Assembly: GCF_030362795.1 (NCBI RefSeq) | Contig: NZ_JAUCBM010000001.1 | Span: forward strand, 1,054,001 to 1,118,000 | From: Pseudochrobactrum kiredjianiae | GTDB taxonomy: Bacteria; Pseudomonadota; Alphaproteobacteria; Rhizobiales; Rhizobiaceae | Direction: 5' to 3' | DNA: 64,000 nucleotides | Shown here: piece after piece, positions 10,124 to 19,806 of the stretch | Numbering within the stretch: the first letter of the stretch is position 1 | How the letters are laid out: the number at the start of each line of letters is the position of its first letter | Made by a program: the position numbers and the translations under genes | The notes under the pieces: generated by a model | What the model saw: the letters and a program-made list of their open reading frames with translations, nothing else | Databases searched by the model: none | What the model was told of the DNA's origin: nothing

Positions 10124-10894
10124 ATGACCAAGATTATGTCCACGCCGGTACAGGGTGCTTCTGAAGATGCGATGTCGATGCTGCAATATGTGCATGATTT
10201 CGGCGGCAAAAAAGTGCTGTTTGTTATGGCGTCGCCTTCGGAATACGGCCCGCATTTGAAAGCTATGTTCAATCCGCTGATCACCGGTATCGGCCCTGTT
10301 GAGGCGGCGATTGTTGTCTCCGCTGTGCTGGCAGATTTGTCGATGCGCGGTGCTTTACCGGATCTGGTTGTGTCGCTTGGCTCTGCCGGTTCGGCGAAGC
10401 TGGTGCAAACCGAGATTTATCAGGCTGTCAATGTCGGCTATCGTGATATGGATGCATCGGCTCTGGGCTATGCCAAAGGGCAGACGCCATCAGCAGATTT
10501 CCCGATCATTATTCCGCTGCCTTACCATGTGCCGGGCATTGCCAGCGCTTCTTTATCCACAGGTGCCAATATCGTTACCGGTTCGGCCTATGATGCTATT
10601 GATGCGGATATGGTGGATATGGAGAGCTTTGCAATCCTGCGTACCTGCCAGCGCTTTGCAGTGCCGTTGATTGGTCTGCGTGGTATTTCTGACGGTGACG
10701 AAGCAGTTAAGCAAGTGTCTGACTGGACACGCTATCTGCATATTATTGATGAGAAACTTGCGCAGTCGGTACGCCTGATTGAGGCTGCTTTGTTGCAGGG
10801 CAATCTGGTTAAAACCACCGGTCATCCTGATCCGGGGCTTTACAAGGCTGATCTGGAGCGTACAGTGCCGCTGACGGTAAAGTCTGGCGACTAA
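10124..10894 (+). CDS. mtnN: 5'-methylthioadenosine/S-adenosylhomocysteine nucleosidase
   Basis: Hydrolyses MTA and SAH to adenine plus the thioribose moiety, recycling methylation by-products. Nucleoside-phosphorylase-like fold: GIGPVEAAIVVSAVL near the N-terminus, SLGSAGSA, the ribose-binding glutamate in VDMESFAI, and the catalytic aspartate region GISDGDEAV. The start is uncertain: 10085, 10124, 10136 and 10172 are all possible. The ATG at 10124 has AGG about eight bases upstream and is used here; homology would also permit the shorter start near VHDFGGKKVLFVMA. Upstream of guaA on the same strand with about 90 bp between. Confidence 0.82.
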   Translation: MTKIMSTPVQGASEDAMSMLQYVHDFGGKKVLFVMASPSEYGPHLKAMFNPLITGIGPVEAAIVVSAVLADLSMRGALPDLVVSLGSAGSAKLVQTEIYQAVNVGYRDMDASALGYAKGQTPSADFPIIIPLPYHVPGIASASLSTGANIVTGSAYDAIDADMVDMESFAILRTCQRFAVPLIGLRGISDGDEAVKQVSDWTRYLHIIDEKLAQSVRLIEAALLQGNLVKTTGHPDPGLYKADLERTVPLTVKSGD

Positions 10895-10982
10895 TCGCTC
10901 TCCACTATTTTGTGCCCTAATATATTGTCGCGGGTTTCGATTCCGGCTTGCAACGATCAACATAATTCTTTAGATGCTGCCC

Positions 10983-12542
10983 ATGAGCACCACCCATCCC
11001 GATACTATCCTTATCATTGACTTTGGCAGTCAGGTCACGCAGCTGATAGCGCGGCGTGTGCGTGAGGCCGGCGTCTATTCCGAAATCGTACCGTTCCAGC
11101 TGGCGGATGAAGCGTTTAAACGCATCAATCCTAAAGCAGTGATCTTGTCCGGCAGCCCGCATTCGACCACCGATATCGGTAGTCCGCGCGCACCACAGGC
11201 AGTGTTTGAAGCCGGTATTCCGGTTATGGGCATTTGCTACGGTCAGCAGACCATGTGCGAGCAGCTGGGCGGCAAGGTCGAGAGCGGTCATGACCGTGAA
11301 TTCGGCCGTGCATTCCTTGAAGTAAACGAAGACAGCGCCCTGTTTGCCGGCGTCTGGGCCAAAGGCACCCGCCATCAGGTCTGGATGAGCCACGGCGACC
11401 GTGTAACCGCGCTGCCTGAAGGCTTCAAAGTTGTCGGTACATCACCGAATGCACCATTCGCAGCGATTGCTGATGAAAAGCGCAAATATTTTGCAGTGCA
11501 GTTTCATCCGGAAGTGGTTCACACGCCGGATGGTGCAAAGCTTCTGCAGAATTTCGTCCATAATATTGCCGGTATCAAACCGGACTGGACAATGTCCGCT
11601 TACCGCGAACAGGCTGTTGAAGCGATCCGTAAACAGGTCGGCAAAGGCAAAGTTATTTGCGCGCTTTCCGGCGGTGTGGATTCTTCAGTTGCAGCATTGC
11701 TTATCCATGAAGCCGTTGGCGATCAGCTGACCTGTATTCTGGTTGATCACGGTCTGATGCGCAAAGATGAAGCAGCTCAGGTTGTTACAATGTTCAAAGA
11801 ACATTACAATCTGCCGCTGATCCTCGTGAATGCACAGGATCGTTTTATCGGCGCTCTTGAAGGTGAAACTGATCCTGAGAAGAAGCGTAAGACCATTGGC
11901 CGTCTCTTCATTGAAGTATTTGAAGAAGAAGCAGCTAAGCTCGGTGGTGCAGACTTCCTCGCACAGGGTACACTCTATCCTGACGTGATCGAAAGTGTGT
12001 CTTTCACCGGAGGCCCTTCGGTGACAATCAAGTCGCACCACAATGTGGGCGGTCTGCCTGAGCGCATGAATATGCAGCTGGTGGAACCATTGCGCGAACT
12101 CTTCAAAGATGAAGTGCGCGTACTGGGTAAAGAACTCGGTCTGCCGGATTCATTCATCGGCCGTCATCCGTTCCCGGGTCCAGGTCTGGCAATTCGTTGC
12201 CCGGGTGGTATCACCCGTGAGAAACTGGAAATCCTGCGTGAAGCTGATGCCGTCTATCTGGACGAAATCCGTAAAGCCGGTCTCTATGATGTGATCTGGC
12301 AGGCATTCGCAGTATTGCTACCGGTACAGACCGTTGGTGTTATGGGCGATGGCCGTACATATGAATTTGTATGTGCGCTGCGTGCGGTAACATCTGTTGA
12401 CGGTATGACCGCTGATTTCTACCATTACGATATGGACTTCCTTGCCAAGGCAGCGACCCGTATTATCAATGAAGTGCGCGGCATCAATCGCGTGGTCTAT
12501 GATATTACCTCGAAGCCTCCGGGCACCATTGAGTGGGAATAA
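10983..12542 (+). CDS. guaA: GMP synthase (glutamine-hydrolysing)
   Basis: Converts XMP, glutamine and ATP to GMP. 519 residues with the expected order: class I glutamine amidotransferase domain (nucleophile C85 in GICYGQQ, His in FHPEVVHT), ATP-pyrophosphatase domain with PP-loop [12 protein letters not shown], then the C-terminal dimerisation domain ending in [10 protein letters not shown]. An ATG nine bases upstream (10974) is an alternative start; neither has a strong Shine-Dalgarno. It is followed at once by a strong terminator and a repeat, so the guanine branch ends here. Confidence 0.97.
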   Translation: MSTTHPDTILIIDFGSQVTQLIARRVREAGVYSEIVPFQLADEAFKRINPKAVILSGSPHSTTDIGSPRAPQAVFEAGIPVMGICYGQQTMCEQLGGKVESGHDREFGRAFLEVNEDSALFAGVWAKGTRHQVWMSHGDRVTALPEGFKVVGTSPNAPFAAIADEKRKYFAVQFHPEVVHTPDGAKLLQNFVHNIAGIKPDWTMSAYREQAVEAIRKQVGKGKVICALSGGVDSSVAALLIHEAVGDQLTCILVDHGLMRKDEAAQVVTMFKEHYNLPLILVNAQDRFIGALEGETDPEKKRKTIGRLFIEVFEEEAAKLGGADFLAQGTLYPDVIESVSFTGGPSVTIKSHHNVGGLPERMNMQLVEPLRELFKDEVRVLGKELGLPDSFIGRHPFPGPGLAIRCPGGITREKLEILREADAVYLDEIRKAGLYDVIWQAFAVLLPVQTVGVMGDGRTYEFVCALRAVTSVDGMTADFYHYDMDFLAKAATRIINEVRGINRVVYDITSKPPGTIEWE

Positions 12543-12551
12543 GTTGAAGAT

Positions 12552-12580
12552 CAATGCGCCAATCGGCGCATTGTTTTTTC
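12552..12580 (+). terminator. Rho-independent terminator of guaA
   Basis: CAATGCGCC pairs with GGCGCATTG around the loop AATC and is followed by a run of six T. It begins 9 bases after the guaA stop. Confidence 0.92.
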
Positions 12581-12581
12581 T

Positions 12582-12651
12582 GGAGCATTTCACAGTCAAG
12601 TTGGAATGGTTTGACGTCGGGATAATGCGACAAACTAAAGAATCCAGAGCG
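12582..12651. repeat. Candidate RIME-like intergenic repeat, copy 1
   Basis: The segment opens with GGAGCATTTC, contains GGAATGGTTTGACGTCGGGA and AATGCGACAAAC, and ends with CCAGAGCG. This AGAGCAT…GGAA..GGTTT…AATGCG.AAAAC…AGAGCG layout is, from memory, a dispersed intergenic element common in Rhizobiales. A related block occurs at 30876–30985. Assignment rests on layout only. Confidence 0.5.
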
Positions 12652-12723
12652 AGCACTGCGACCCAGATGAACGTAAGCCGCTCTAGAGATATAATCAGCG
12701 CATAAGCTTTAGCGAGTAAACGA

Positions 12724-13434
12724 ATGAACAGCAGCGAAAAGATTTATTCCGGCAAGACAAAAGACCTCTATGCCTTGGCCAATGGCAACATTCTTTTGGT
12801 GTTCAAGGACGACGTGACTGGTGCTGACGGCATTATCGATCCGGGTGCAAATACCGTTATCGGTCAGGTTGAAGGCAAGGGTCGCAAATCTCTTGGCATG
12901 ACGGATTACTTCTTCAAGCGTCTTCACTCTGCCGGTGTTCCTACCCACTTGGTCAATCTTGATCTTGAAAAGGGCACGATGGAAGTTCGTCGCGGCGAGC
13001 CGCTGGGCAAGGATATTAACGGCGCAGGCGGCTTTGAGTTTGTCTGCCGCACTCGTCCTTGGGGCAGTTTCATCCGCCGTTACCAGCAATACATTCGTGA
13101 CGCCGAGCAAAAGCTCGACTATCTCGTTGAGATCACTGTTAAAGACGATGAGCGTGGCGACCCGCTTATCAATGATGATAGCATCGTTACCCTTGGTCTG
13201 CTAACTCCGGCTCACCTTGAGCAGGCAAAGCAACTTACCCGCCATGTGTGCCGCATTGTAGAAGCCGACCTATCTGAGAAGGGTCTTACCCTGATCGATA
13301 TGAAGATCGAAATCGGCCTTGTCGACGGAGAGATTGTTGTCATCGATGAAATCTCCGCTGATGCAATGCGTGTCATGGATGATGCGGGAAAAGTGCTGGA
13401 ACATAGCACTGTGTATGAAAGACTGGTCGGTTAG
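12724..13434 (+). CDS. purC: Atypical SAICAR synthetase (PurC-like)
   Basis: 236 residues of the phosphoribosylaminoimidazole-succinocarboxamide synthase family, which joins aspartate to CAIR in purine synthesis. N-terminal KIYSGKTKDLY, the R…GS element in FVCRTRPWGSFIRRY, the signature LIDMKIEIG and metal/nucleotide-binding VIDEISADAMRVMD are recognisable. It ends shortly after the last motif, lacking the C-terminal helices of E. coli PurC. Leucine codons are unusual: about 11 of 24 are CTT, while neighbours use mostly CTG. The Shine-Dalgarno is weak. It lies alone between guaA and an L,D-transpeptidase, bounded by terminators. It may be a second, acquired copy; the canonical alphaproteobacterial purC is not in this window. 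Confidence 0.82.
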   Translation: MNSSEKIYSGKTKDLYALANGNILLVFKDDVTGADGIIDPGANTVIGQVEGKGRKSLGMTDYFFKRLHSAGVPTHLVNLDLEKGTMEVRRGEPLGKDINGAGGFEFVCRTRPWGSFIRRYQQYIRDAEQKLDYLVEITVKDDERGDPLINDDSIVTLGLLTPAHLEQAKQLTRHVCRIVEADLSEKGLTLIDMKIEIGLVDGEIVVIDEISADAMRVMDDAGKVLEHSTVYERLVG

Positions 13435-13490
13435 TACGTTCTGGCAAAGCTTCGTAAAGCGGCCATGGTACTTTCTAGGTTGTTAAGATA

Positions 13491-13532
13491 AAAAAGGCCG
13501 CCGCAGTTTTGAAGACTGCGGCGGTCTTTTTA
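13491..13532 (+). terminator. Rho-independent terminator of the purC-like gene
   Basis: GGCCGCCGCAGT pairs with ACTGCGGCGGTC around a 7-base loop, preceded by an A-run and followed by TTTTTATTT. Confidence 0.9.
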
Positions 13533-13545
13533 TTTGGAATATTCA

Positions 13546-13582
13546 ATTCAGCCCCGAAGATATTTGGTCTTCGGGGCTGAAT
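13546..13582 (-). terminator. Perfect 15-bp hairpin downstream of the L,D-transpeptidase
   Basis: ATTCAGCCCCGAAGA pairs perfectly with TCTTCGGGGCTGAAT around a 7-base loop, 10 bp past the stop of the minus-strand gene. There is no good T-run on either strand, so it may act as an mRNA 3'-end stabiliser as much as a terminator. Confidence 0.65.
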
Positions 13583-13592
13583 TACAGAAGGT

Positions 13593-14339
13593 TTATTTCA
13601 CAACGATGCGTGCGCCCGGCTTAACACGGGAATGCAGGTCGATAATGTCCTGATTGATCAGGCGGATGCAACCGGCAGAAACACCCTTGCCGATAGAGGA
13701 CGGGTTGTTCGTTCCATGCACGCGGTAATAGGTATCAATACCATCTTTATGCATATAAAGCGCACGGGCACCCATCGGATTGCGCGGGCCACCGTCAACG
13801 CCGTCTTTGCTGCGCAGATATTGTGCAGGATTACGCTTGATCATGCTTGGCGTCGGTGTCCAGCGTGGCCATGAAGCCTTGCGGGCAATCACTGCGTCAC
13901 CACCATTAAAGCCGCGCGCTGCCGGACCAACGCCAACAGCGTAGCGGATGGCTTTGCCTTCCGGTTGTACCAGATAGAGATAGCGGGCAGGCTGATCGAC
14001 AATGATAGTACCCGGTTTTTCGCTGGTCTTGTAGTTGACGACTTTACGGCGATGTTCCGGCTTGAGTTTTGCCAGATCAATTGCAGGGATCTGGAAATTC
14101 TGGTCGCTCATTGCGCGATACATATAAGTGGCATCGCCATCAATCGAAGCGGTTTCTACTACAGCTGGCTCTGCTTTGGCGACCGGCTCGGGGGCGAGGG
14201 CAGGGGCTGGTTCGGCAACAGTTGTATTAATAACCGGAACAGAATTTTGAACAGTCGTACAGGCTGAAAGGGCGAGGGCAAAACCTGCAAATAATGCTGA
14301 TTTCAGCAGCGGGGCATATAGTGGGGGTAAGACAGACAA
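13593..14339 (-). CDS. L,D-transpeptidase lipoprotein (YkuD domain)
   Basis: Envelope enzyme that forms 3-3 peptidoglycan cross-links or attaches proteins to peptidoglycan. 248 residues: signal peptide with lipobox LALSAC (C27), a Pro/Ala-rich linker (about 35–65), then the YkuD catalytic domain (about 110–247) with the motif HGTNNPSSIG…SAGCIR; catalytic H208 and C224. The lipobox suggests anchoring to a membrane; outer membrane is plausible since no Asp follows the Cys. Single gene, transcribed toward the purC-like gene; a perfect hairpin lies just past its stop. Confidence 0.92.
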   Translation of the reverse strand: MSVLPPLYAPLLKSALFAGFALALSACTTVQNSVPVINTTVAEPAPALAPEPVAKAEPAVVETASIDGDATYMYRAMSDQNFQIPAIDLAKLKPEHRRKVVNYKTSEKPGTIIVDQPARYLYLVQPEGKAIRYAVGVGPAARGFNGGDAVIARKASWPRWTPTPSMIKRNPAQYLRSKDGVDGGPRNPMGARALYMHKDGIDTYYRVHGTNNPSSIGKGVSAGCIRLINQDIIDLHSRVKPGARIVVK

Positions 14340-14580
14340 AGCCGGCTCCAGTTTCTGGCGGATGAAGACTGTTTGCTCACCCGCGATGCTTAAGGTTTTC
14401 TTAAGCGTCTACAAAGAGTTTGCCGTTTGATCAATTATCTTTACAGAGAGTGTCGAATTGTCAGGGTGATGGTGTCTTTTTGGCAACGGTTATGGTTAAC
14501 GGAGCGCGACTTTGAGGGGCTTGCTGATTTCAAGCAGGTGTCGTGCCAAGGAAAATCCCCGAACTTTTGCAATCATTAGA

Positions 14581-16149
14581 CTACTGTGCGTTAGACGGTT
14601 GCTCAGGGTGTTTATTGATTATGGCTTCAAACACATCAATCGGTTGTGGCTTTGAAAAACAATAGCCTTGCAGATATTCCACGCCTTTTTCCTGCAAATA
14701 ATTGGCTTGCGCAAGTGTCTCGATCCCCTCGGCAATAACCTTGAGTTTCAGCTGTCTGGCGAGGTCAATGATGCTCTGTAAAACATGGCAGGACAAATCA
14801 TTGTTACCGATACCGGTGATGAAACCACGGTCGATTTTGAGAATATCTGCCTGAAATTCTTGCAGATAGTTGAGATTGGAATGTCCGACGCCGAAATCAT
14901 CCAGTGCGATTAATATACCTTCCTGACGCAGCGTCCGGATTTGCTCCAGCAGCGCTTCCGTCGGTACAATTGCTTCACGTTCGGTCAGCTCCAGCACCAA
15001 CCGGATTTTACCAGTTGCGAATTGCTGAAAGAATTGTTTGCATGTTGCAATGAGTTCCGGATCAGCGAGAAAATCTGCCGAAATATTGATGCTGACGTGA
15101 AAATTATCCGGCAGAATATCCTGCAATGGTACCAGTTCTCTGGCGGCGCGCCGGATCAATGCGGTTGTCATCGGAATGATGAGGCCGGAACGCTCCATAA
15201 AAGGAATGAAACTATTAGGCGGAATCAATCCTTCTAACGGATGTTCCCAGCGGCTTAAAACTTCTGCGCCCACGCATTGATGTGTATCAGCACGGATAAT
15301 CGGTTGATAATAGGGAACAAACTCGTCATTTTTGATCGCGCGCCTGCTCTCAGCAGAAATATTGCGCGCATTCATGGCCATGCGATGCGTTGCGAAAGCA
15401 CTGATGCCGCCGAAGACCAGCAGCAGGCCGAAGATCGGCGTATAGCGCGCAAAGACATAGTCGCGCAGATCCCCTGGCTCAAAACCGGTCTCAACTTTGA
15501 ACGGATATTTGGTTGAAGTATCGACGGTGCAGACCTTGCCTTTTTCATCTGTGTCATTGGCTCTGATCAGACCGTTGCGCCCGATACGCTGATCGCCGAT
15601 AACAACCGTTGAAATGGGCGTCATCTCAATATTGTTGAGCAGCTGCGTGATATATTCGCCATTGATGCTGGCCAAAATTGAAGCCGAGTTTTTCTCTGTG
15701 CGATACATTAGAACCGGACGATCAGGAAGAATGCTGTTGCCTTGCACTAGCGCCAGCTTGTCCTGATAGAAATTCGGTATATCCAGCGGTTTCGGACTGT
15801 TGCCGTAAATCGTGCTGCATCGCACAATATCGCGGTCAGAGACGGCCAGCGATTGCACAAAAGAGGTGGACGCCGTCTGCAGGCGCAATTTTTCGATGAT
15901 CTCTGAACACGGCCTGTCGACCATTGTCGCCGTTTCATCGGTCAATGTTTTGGCATCATCAAGGATGGTGTTGAGCTGGTCGATGATCGTGCGACTGGCG
16001 GCATCAGATTTTTTATAAAGGGTTTTTTCCGCCTGCCAGAATATCAGTGGCGTGCCTAACAGCAGGGGGGTAAAAAATGCCAGTAGGACAATTAAAACAT
16101 GACCTGCTGTATACTTCTTTTTCCGAAATTTAAATTTATGGTGCCACAT
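14581..16149 (-). CDS. Membrane c-di-GMP phosphodiesterase, CSS-motif sensor plus EAL domain
   Basis: 522 residues. Order: cytoplasmic N-terminus, transmembrane segment (about 19–41), periplasmic CSS-type sensor domain with paired cysteines (DRPCSEII and DIVRCSTIYG), second transmembrane segment (about 232–255), then a C-terminal EAL domain. The EAL signature is EVLSRW rather than EALxRW, a tolerated variant; the metal-site DDFGVGHSN and the catalytic-base region KVIAEGIET are intact, so hydrolysis of c-di-GMP to pGpG is expected. CSS-EAL proteins are known to be switched by the periplasmic disulfide (DsbA/DsbB-linked), which is of interest given the DsbB homologue in this window. Monocistronic. 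Confidence 0.93.
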   Translation of the reverse strand: MWHHKFKFRKKKYTAGHVLIVLLAFFTPLLLGTPLIFWQAEKTLYKKSDAASRTIIDQLNTILDDAKTLTDETATMVDRPCSEIIEKLRLQTASTSFVQSLAVSDRDIVRCSTIYGNSPKPLDIPNFYQDKLALVQGNSILPDRPVLMYRTEKNSASILASINGEYITQLLNNIEMTPISTVVIGDQRIGRNGLIRANDTDEKGKVCTVDTSTKYPFKVETGFEPGDLRDYVFARYTPIFGLLLVFGGISAFATHRMAMNARNISAESRRAIKNDEFVPYYQPIIRADTHQCVGAEVLSRWEHPLEGLIPPNSFIPFMERSGLIIPMTTALIRRAARELVPLQDILPDNFHVSINISADFLADPELIATCKQFFQQFATGKIRLVLELTEREAIVPTEALLEQIRTLRQEGILIALDDFGVGHSNLNYLQEFQADILKIDRGFITGIGNNDLSCHVLQSIIDLARQLKLKVIAEGIETLAQANYLQEKGVEYLQGYCFSKPQPIDVFEAIINKHPEQPSNAQ

Positions 16150-16889
16150 TGCCGAGACAGGTTTTCACAAAGGAGTTGTTATCTATTCCTTACATGTAAA
16201 GCTGGTAGATGCAGTATAAGAATTGGTCTTTAAAATTAACATATTCTGATATTCTTACTTATATAGACAGTAAAACCGGACAAACGCATAATTTGCAGAT
16301 GAAAAAACAAAAATTGCAATTTTTTGATCAGGTTTCAGCACTTATAAAAATGACAAGAAGCAAGTGCGTTTGAGGAAGGTTGTGTAGTCTTTCAACATGT
16401 TAAAATGCCTTGAATATGGGCTCTTGACTTCAACTGAGGGTGCTGTCTTTATCAGTATTGCGGCGACGCTGAAAAACAGATTCCGCCGCGCTTTTTTCGT
16501 TACAAAGTTGATATGACAGGGCCGAGATTGCTGACTTTTTTTGTCGTTAATCACATGATGGAACATTTCTCAGGACTCGACATCGGCTAGTTTTTCCGAT
16601 GCGGGGCTGATGCCCTTTCTGCACGTTTAATTCTCAATCATTCTGCTATGCCGCCAGAGCGTTTTTTGGCCACAGGCGCATTGCGTCCTGATTTTATCCG
16701 GTTGTCCGTTTTGCTGACGGATTGCCGGACTGAATGGTTTTGATCCCGTGCCGTCTGCAGCAGAGGCTTAGCCCGCAGTCATCGTTATTTTTCAAACAGG
16801 CTCACTGTATTCCTCACTGGTTTACCGATGCATCGGTATGCCGTGCGATTTGCTGCGCCTGTGTTTTCCCAAAATCCAAGGAGCAAAAA
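16150..16889. other. 740-bp intergenic region upstream of the urease genes
   Basis: AT-rich near the EAL gene, more balanced near urease. It contains a perfect 16-bp palindrome AAAAATTGCAATTTTT (16309–16324) and an imperfect dyad between TATAAG… at about 16216 and …CTTATA at about 16255. A 74-codon minus-strand frame (16342–16566) has no ribosome-binding site or recognisable text and is not called. Promoter and control of the urease operon probably lie here, but no known regulator site was recognised. Confidence 0.5.
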
Positions 16890-17651
16890 TTGCATCTTAC
16901 ACCTCATGAAACTGACAAGCTGATGCTTGTTACCACCGGTCAGCTGGCGCAGCGTCGTCTCGCCCGCGGCTTGCGTCTGAATTATCCGGAAGCCGTGGCT
17001 CTGATCTCACTGGTGATGTTGGAGCTGATCCGCGATGGTCAGCATTCAGTTGCGCAGCTGATGCATCTTGGCGGAACAATTCTCGGCAAACGCGAAGTGA
17101 TGTCCGGCGTGGCTGAGATGATTGAAGATGTGCAGATTGAAGGCACCTTTAGAGATGGCACAAAACTGGTTGCCGTACGTACGCCAATCAGCGCTGACAA
17201 AGGCGACATGAAACTTGCACTCTATGGCAGCTTTCTGCCGGTTCCGGAGAAAATGCAGGATGATGAAGAGATCGGTATTGCCGGTCAGGTTGTCTGTGCA
17301 GAGGGTGATATTGCGCTCAATGAAGGGCGGGAAACTGTTACGATCAGCGTTACCAATACCGACAGCCGTCCGGTACAGATCGGCAGTCACTTCAATTTTG
17401 TTGAAACCAATCCGCGCCTGAAATTCGACCGTGAAGCAGCCTATGGCAAGCGTCTGGATATTCCGGCGGGACTGGCTGTGCGCTTTGAGCCGGGTGAAAC
17501 AAAGGACGTTACACTGGTTGCAATTTCCGGCAATCAGATCATTCGCGGCGGCAATAATCTGGTCGATGGTGCTGTGGATGCAGGCAATAAAGCACGCACG
17601 CTTTCCCGCGTGAATGAGCGGGCTTTTGCCGACAGCCGCAACGCTGAGTGA
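16890..17651 (+). CDS. ureAB: Fused urease gamma-beta subunit, TTG start
   Basis: 253-residue small structural subunit of urease in which gamma (about 1–100, [12 protein letters not shown]…[11 protein letters not shown]) and beta (about 130–253, [49 protein letters not shown]) are joined, as in Helicobacter UreA. Urease hydrolyses urea to ammonia and carbamate. The open frame reaches back to 16734, but family alignment requires the start at TTG 16890, which has AAGGAG six bases upstream; the protein then begins [10 protein letters not shown]. It is followed 90 bp later by the alpha subunit. No ureD, E, F, G or H is found on either side. Confidence 0.93.
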   Translation: MHLTPHETDKLMLVTTGQLAQRRLARGLRLNYPEAVALISLVMLELIRDGQHSVAQLMHLGGTILGKREVMSGVAEMIEDVQIEGTFRDGTKLVAVRTPISADKGDMKLALYGSFLPVPEKMQDDEEIGIAGQVVCAEGDIALNEGRETVTISVTNTDSRPVQIGSHFNFVETNPRLKFDREAAYGKRLDIPAGLAVRFEPGETKDVTLVAISGNQIIRGGNNLVDGAVDAGNKARTLSRVNERAFADSRNAE

Positions 17652-17741
17652 GCGTGTTTCTCACAGGTTTCAAACAATAATTTAAGCTTGCAGAGTGCCG
17701 GATATGCTTTTCGCATCGCGCTCTGCCGATAAGGATAAAAC

Positions 17742-19457
17742 ATGGTCTATAAAATAACCCGTGCAGATTACGCCAAGTTTTTCGGCCCGACCAAGGGCGA
17801 TAAAGTTCGTCTGGGCGATACCAATCTCTATGCGGAAGTCGAGCATGATTACACGGTCTATGGTGATGAGTGCATCTTCGGCTCCGGTAAGGTCATCCGT
17901 GATGGTATGGGGCAGGCCACCGGTGTCAGCAGTGACAAGGCGCTGGATTGCATCATCACAAATGCGCTGATCATTGATTATACCGGCATTGTTAAAGCCG
18001 ATATTGGTATCAAGGACGGTAAAATCGCCGGTATCGGCAAAGCCGGTAATCCGGATGTTATGGCTGGTGTGCATCCTGATCTGGTGATCGGGGTCAATAC
18101 AGAGGTGATCTCGGCTGAGGGGTGTATCATCACCGCTGGTGGTATTGATACCCACTTCCATTATATCACGCCGTCACAGCCGATTACCTCGATTGCCAGC
18201 GGGCTGACCACTGTGCTTGGCGGCGGTACCGGACCTGCAACCGGCTCAATGGCAACAACCTGCACGCCAAACCCGAATTATCTGCATAATATGATGCAGG
18301 CGACCGATGATCTACCACTCAATGTGATCTTCACCGGTCGCGGCAGCTCTTCCCGTCCTGAAGGTATGCGCGAGCAGGTGCTGGCCGGTGCGGCAGGCTT
18401 GAAGCTCCATGAAGACTGGGGCACAACACCGGCTGCCATTGCAACCTGTATGGACATGGCCGACGAATATGACATTCAGGTCACCATTCATATGGATTCA
18501 GTCAATGAAAGCTGCACGGTGGAAGATTCCATCAAAGCTTTTGGCGGTCGCTCTATCCATGCCTATCATGCAGAAGGTGCGGGCGGCGGTCATGCACCCG
18601 ATCTGATGCGTATCTGTGCTGAAGCCAATGTGCTGACCAGTTCCACCACGCCCACGCTGCCTTACACTGTGAATACGGTGGAAGAGCATCTCGATATGCT
18701 GATGGTTTGCCATCATCTGGATAAGAATATCCCGGAAGATGTGGCGTTCGCGGCAAGCCGTATCCGCGCCAATACGATTGCTGCGGAAGGCGTATTGCAT
18801 GATATCGGTGCGATTTCCATGATGACCTCTGACAGTCAGGCAATGGGACGTGGTGGTGAGGTGATTATGCGGACATGGCAGGTCGCCGATCAGATGAAAG
18901 CGCAGCGCGGAAGCTTGCCGCAGGATGGTGCAGGAAATGATAATTTCCGTATCAAGCGCTATATCGCCAAATATACCATCAATCCGGCAATTGCCCATGG
19001 TATCAGCCATCTCATCGGTTCGGTTGAGGCCGGAAAAGTTGCTGATCTGGTGCTGTGGAAGCCGGCATTCTTCGGCCAGCGTCCTGAGCTGGTGATGAAA
19101 AGCGGTTTCATTGCTTATGCTCAGATCGGCGATGCCAATGCATCTATCCCGACACCGCAGCCGGTGATTATGCGTCCGATGTTCGGTGCCCTGTCTTCCG
19201 GTATTGGCAAGACTTCAATCCTGTTCGTCAGTCAGGCATCGCTCAATGATGGCAATGTGCTGAATCTCGGTCTGAGGAAGCGCATTGAGCCGGTGGTTAA
19301 ATGCCGTGGTCTGACCAAGGCCGATATGAAGCTCAATGATGCATTGCCGCAAATCACCGTTGATCCGAAGACTTATAAAGTCAGCGTTGATGGTGCGGAA
19401 ATCGGGGCAGAGCCGGTTTCAGTCGTGCCGCTTGCACAGCGTTATAATCTGTTCTGA
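17742..19457 (+). CDS. ureC: Urease alpha (catalytic) subunit
   Basis: 571 residues, full length. Every active-site residue is present with a constant +4 offset from the Klebsiella numbering: H138/H140 (GGIDTHFH), carbamylated K221 and H223 (GLKLHEDWG), H250, H276 ([10 protein letters not shown]), flap C323/H324 (MVCHHLD) and D364 (TSDSQAMGR). The metal centre is therefore complete; it is expected to be di-nickel, although an iron form is known for some maturation-independent Helicobacter ureases. AAGGA precedes the ATG. Maturation proteins must come from elsewhere if needed. The next gene is a purine permease, suggesting a role in using purine-derived or host urea. Confidence 0.95.
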   Translation: MVYKITRADYAKFFGPTKGDKVRLGDTNLYAEVEHDYTVYGDECIFGSGKVIRDGMGQATGVSSDKALDCIITNALIIDYTGIVKADIGIKDGKIAGIGKAGNPDVMAGVHPDLVIGVNTEVISAEGCIITAGGIDTHFHYITPSQPITSIASGLTTVLGGGTGPATGSMATTCTPNPNYLHNMMQATDDLPLNVIFTGRGSSSRPEGMREQVLAGAAGLKLHEDWGTTPAAIATCMDMADEYDIQVTIHMDSVNESCTVEDSIKAFGGRSIHAYHAEGAGGGHAPDLMRICAEANVLTSSTTPTLPYTVNTVEEHLDMLMVCHHLDKNIPEDVAFAASRIRANTIAAEGVLHDIGAISMMTSDSQAMGRGGEVIMRTWQVADQMKAQRGSLPQDGAGNDNFRIKRYIAKYTINPAIAHGISHLIGSVEAGKVADLVLWKPAFFGQRPELVMKSGFIAYAQIGDANASIPTPQPVIMRPMFGALSSGIGKTSILFVSQASLNDGNVLNLGLRKRIEPVVKCRGLTKADMKLNDALPQITVDPKTYKVSVDGAEIGAEPVSVVPLAQRYNLF

Positions 19458-19806
19458 TCCTCTCAAAACACACGCGTCGCATCTTCTTATGCGGCGTGTG
19501 CCCCGACTTGTCTTGTGCCTTATTTGCCCGCAATCGGTTGTGATCTGTTCGGCGAAAATAGTTTTTCCTGCGAGATTCAGTGCATAAAACCTATGGAATG
19601 TGGGAAAACCGGGCTGGTGGATTTACGCCAGCCCGCTAATCTGATAATGGCAAAAATGTGGCATTGTTATGAATCGTCTGAATGGCGATCAATAACAGGT
19701 CGTCTCCCGCAGCCTGTCACCGCTTTTGGGTGTCGGAATTTGTGAGGGGGCAATTTATCTGCAGACGTCAGGACGCCTTCTCAAAAAAGACTGACAGGGA
19801 GCAACC
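19458..19806 (+). other. 349-bp leader/intergenic with hairpins before the purine permease
   Basis: Three structures are visible: an imperfect hairpin CACACGC…GCGTGTG just after ureC (about 19468–19500), with no T-run; a 10-bp GC-rich hairpin CGGGCTGGTG/CGCCAGCCCG (19610–19635); and a weaker ACAGG…CCTGT pair near 19695–19720. The permease has GACAGGGAG as ribosome-binding site. A structured 5' leader is possible, but I find no match to purine, guanidine or other riboswitch cores I know. Confidence 0.4.

Noticed and set aside
16342-16566. 74-codon minus-strand frame in the urease upstream region
   Set aside because: No ribosome-binding site, no recognisable text, and it lies where promoters are expected.
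16890-19457. Firm call of an iron urease
   Set aside because: All visible ligands are also those of nickel ureases; absence of accessory genes nearby is not enough.
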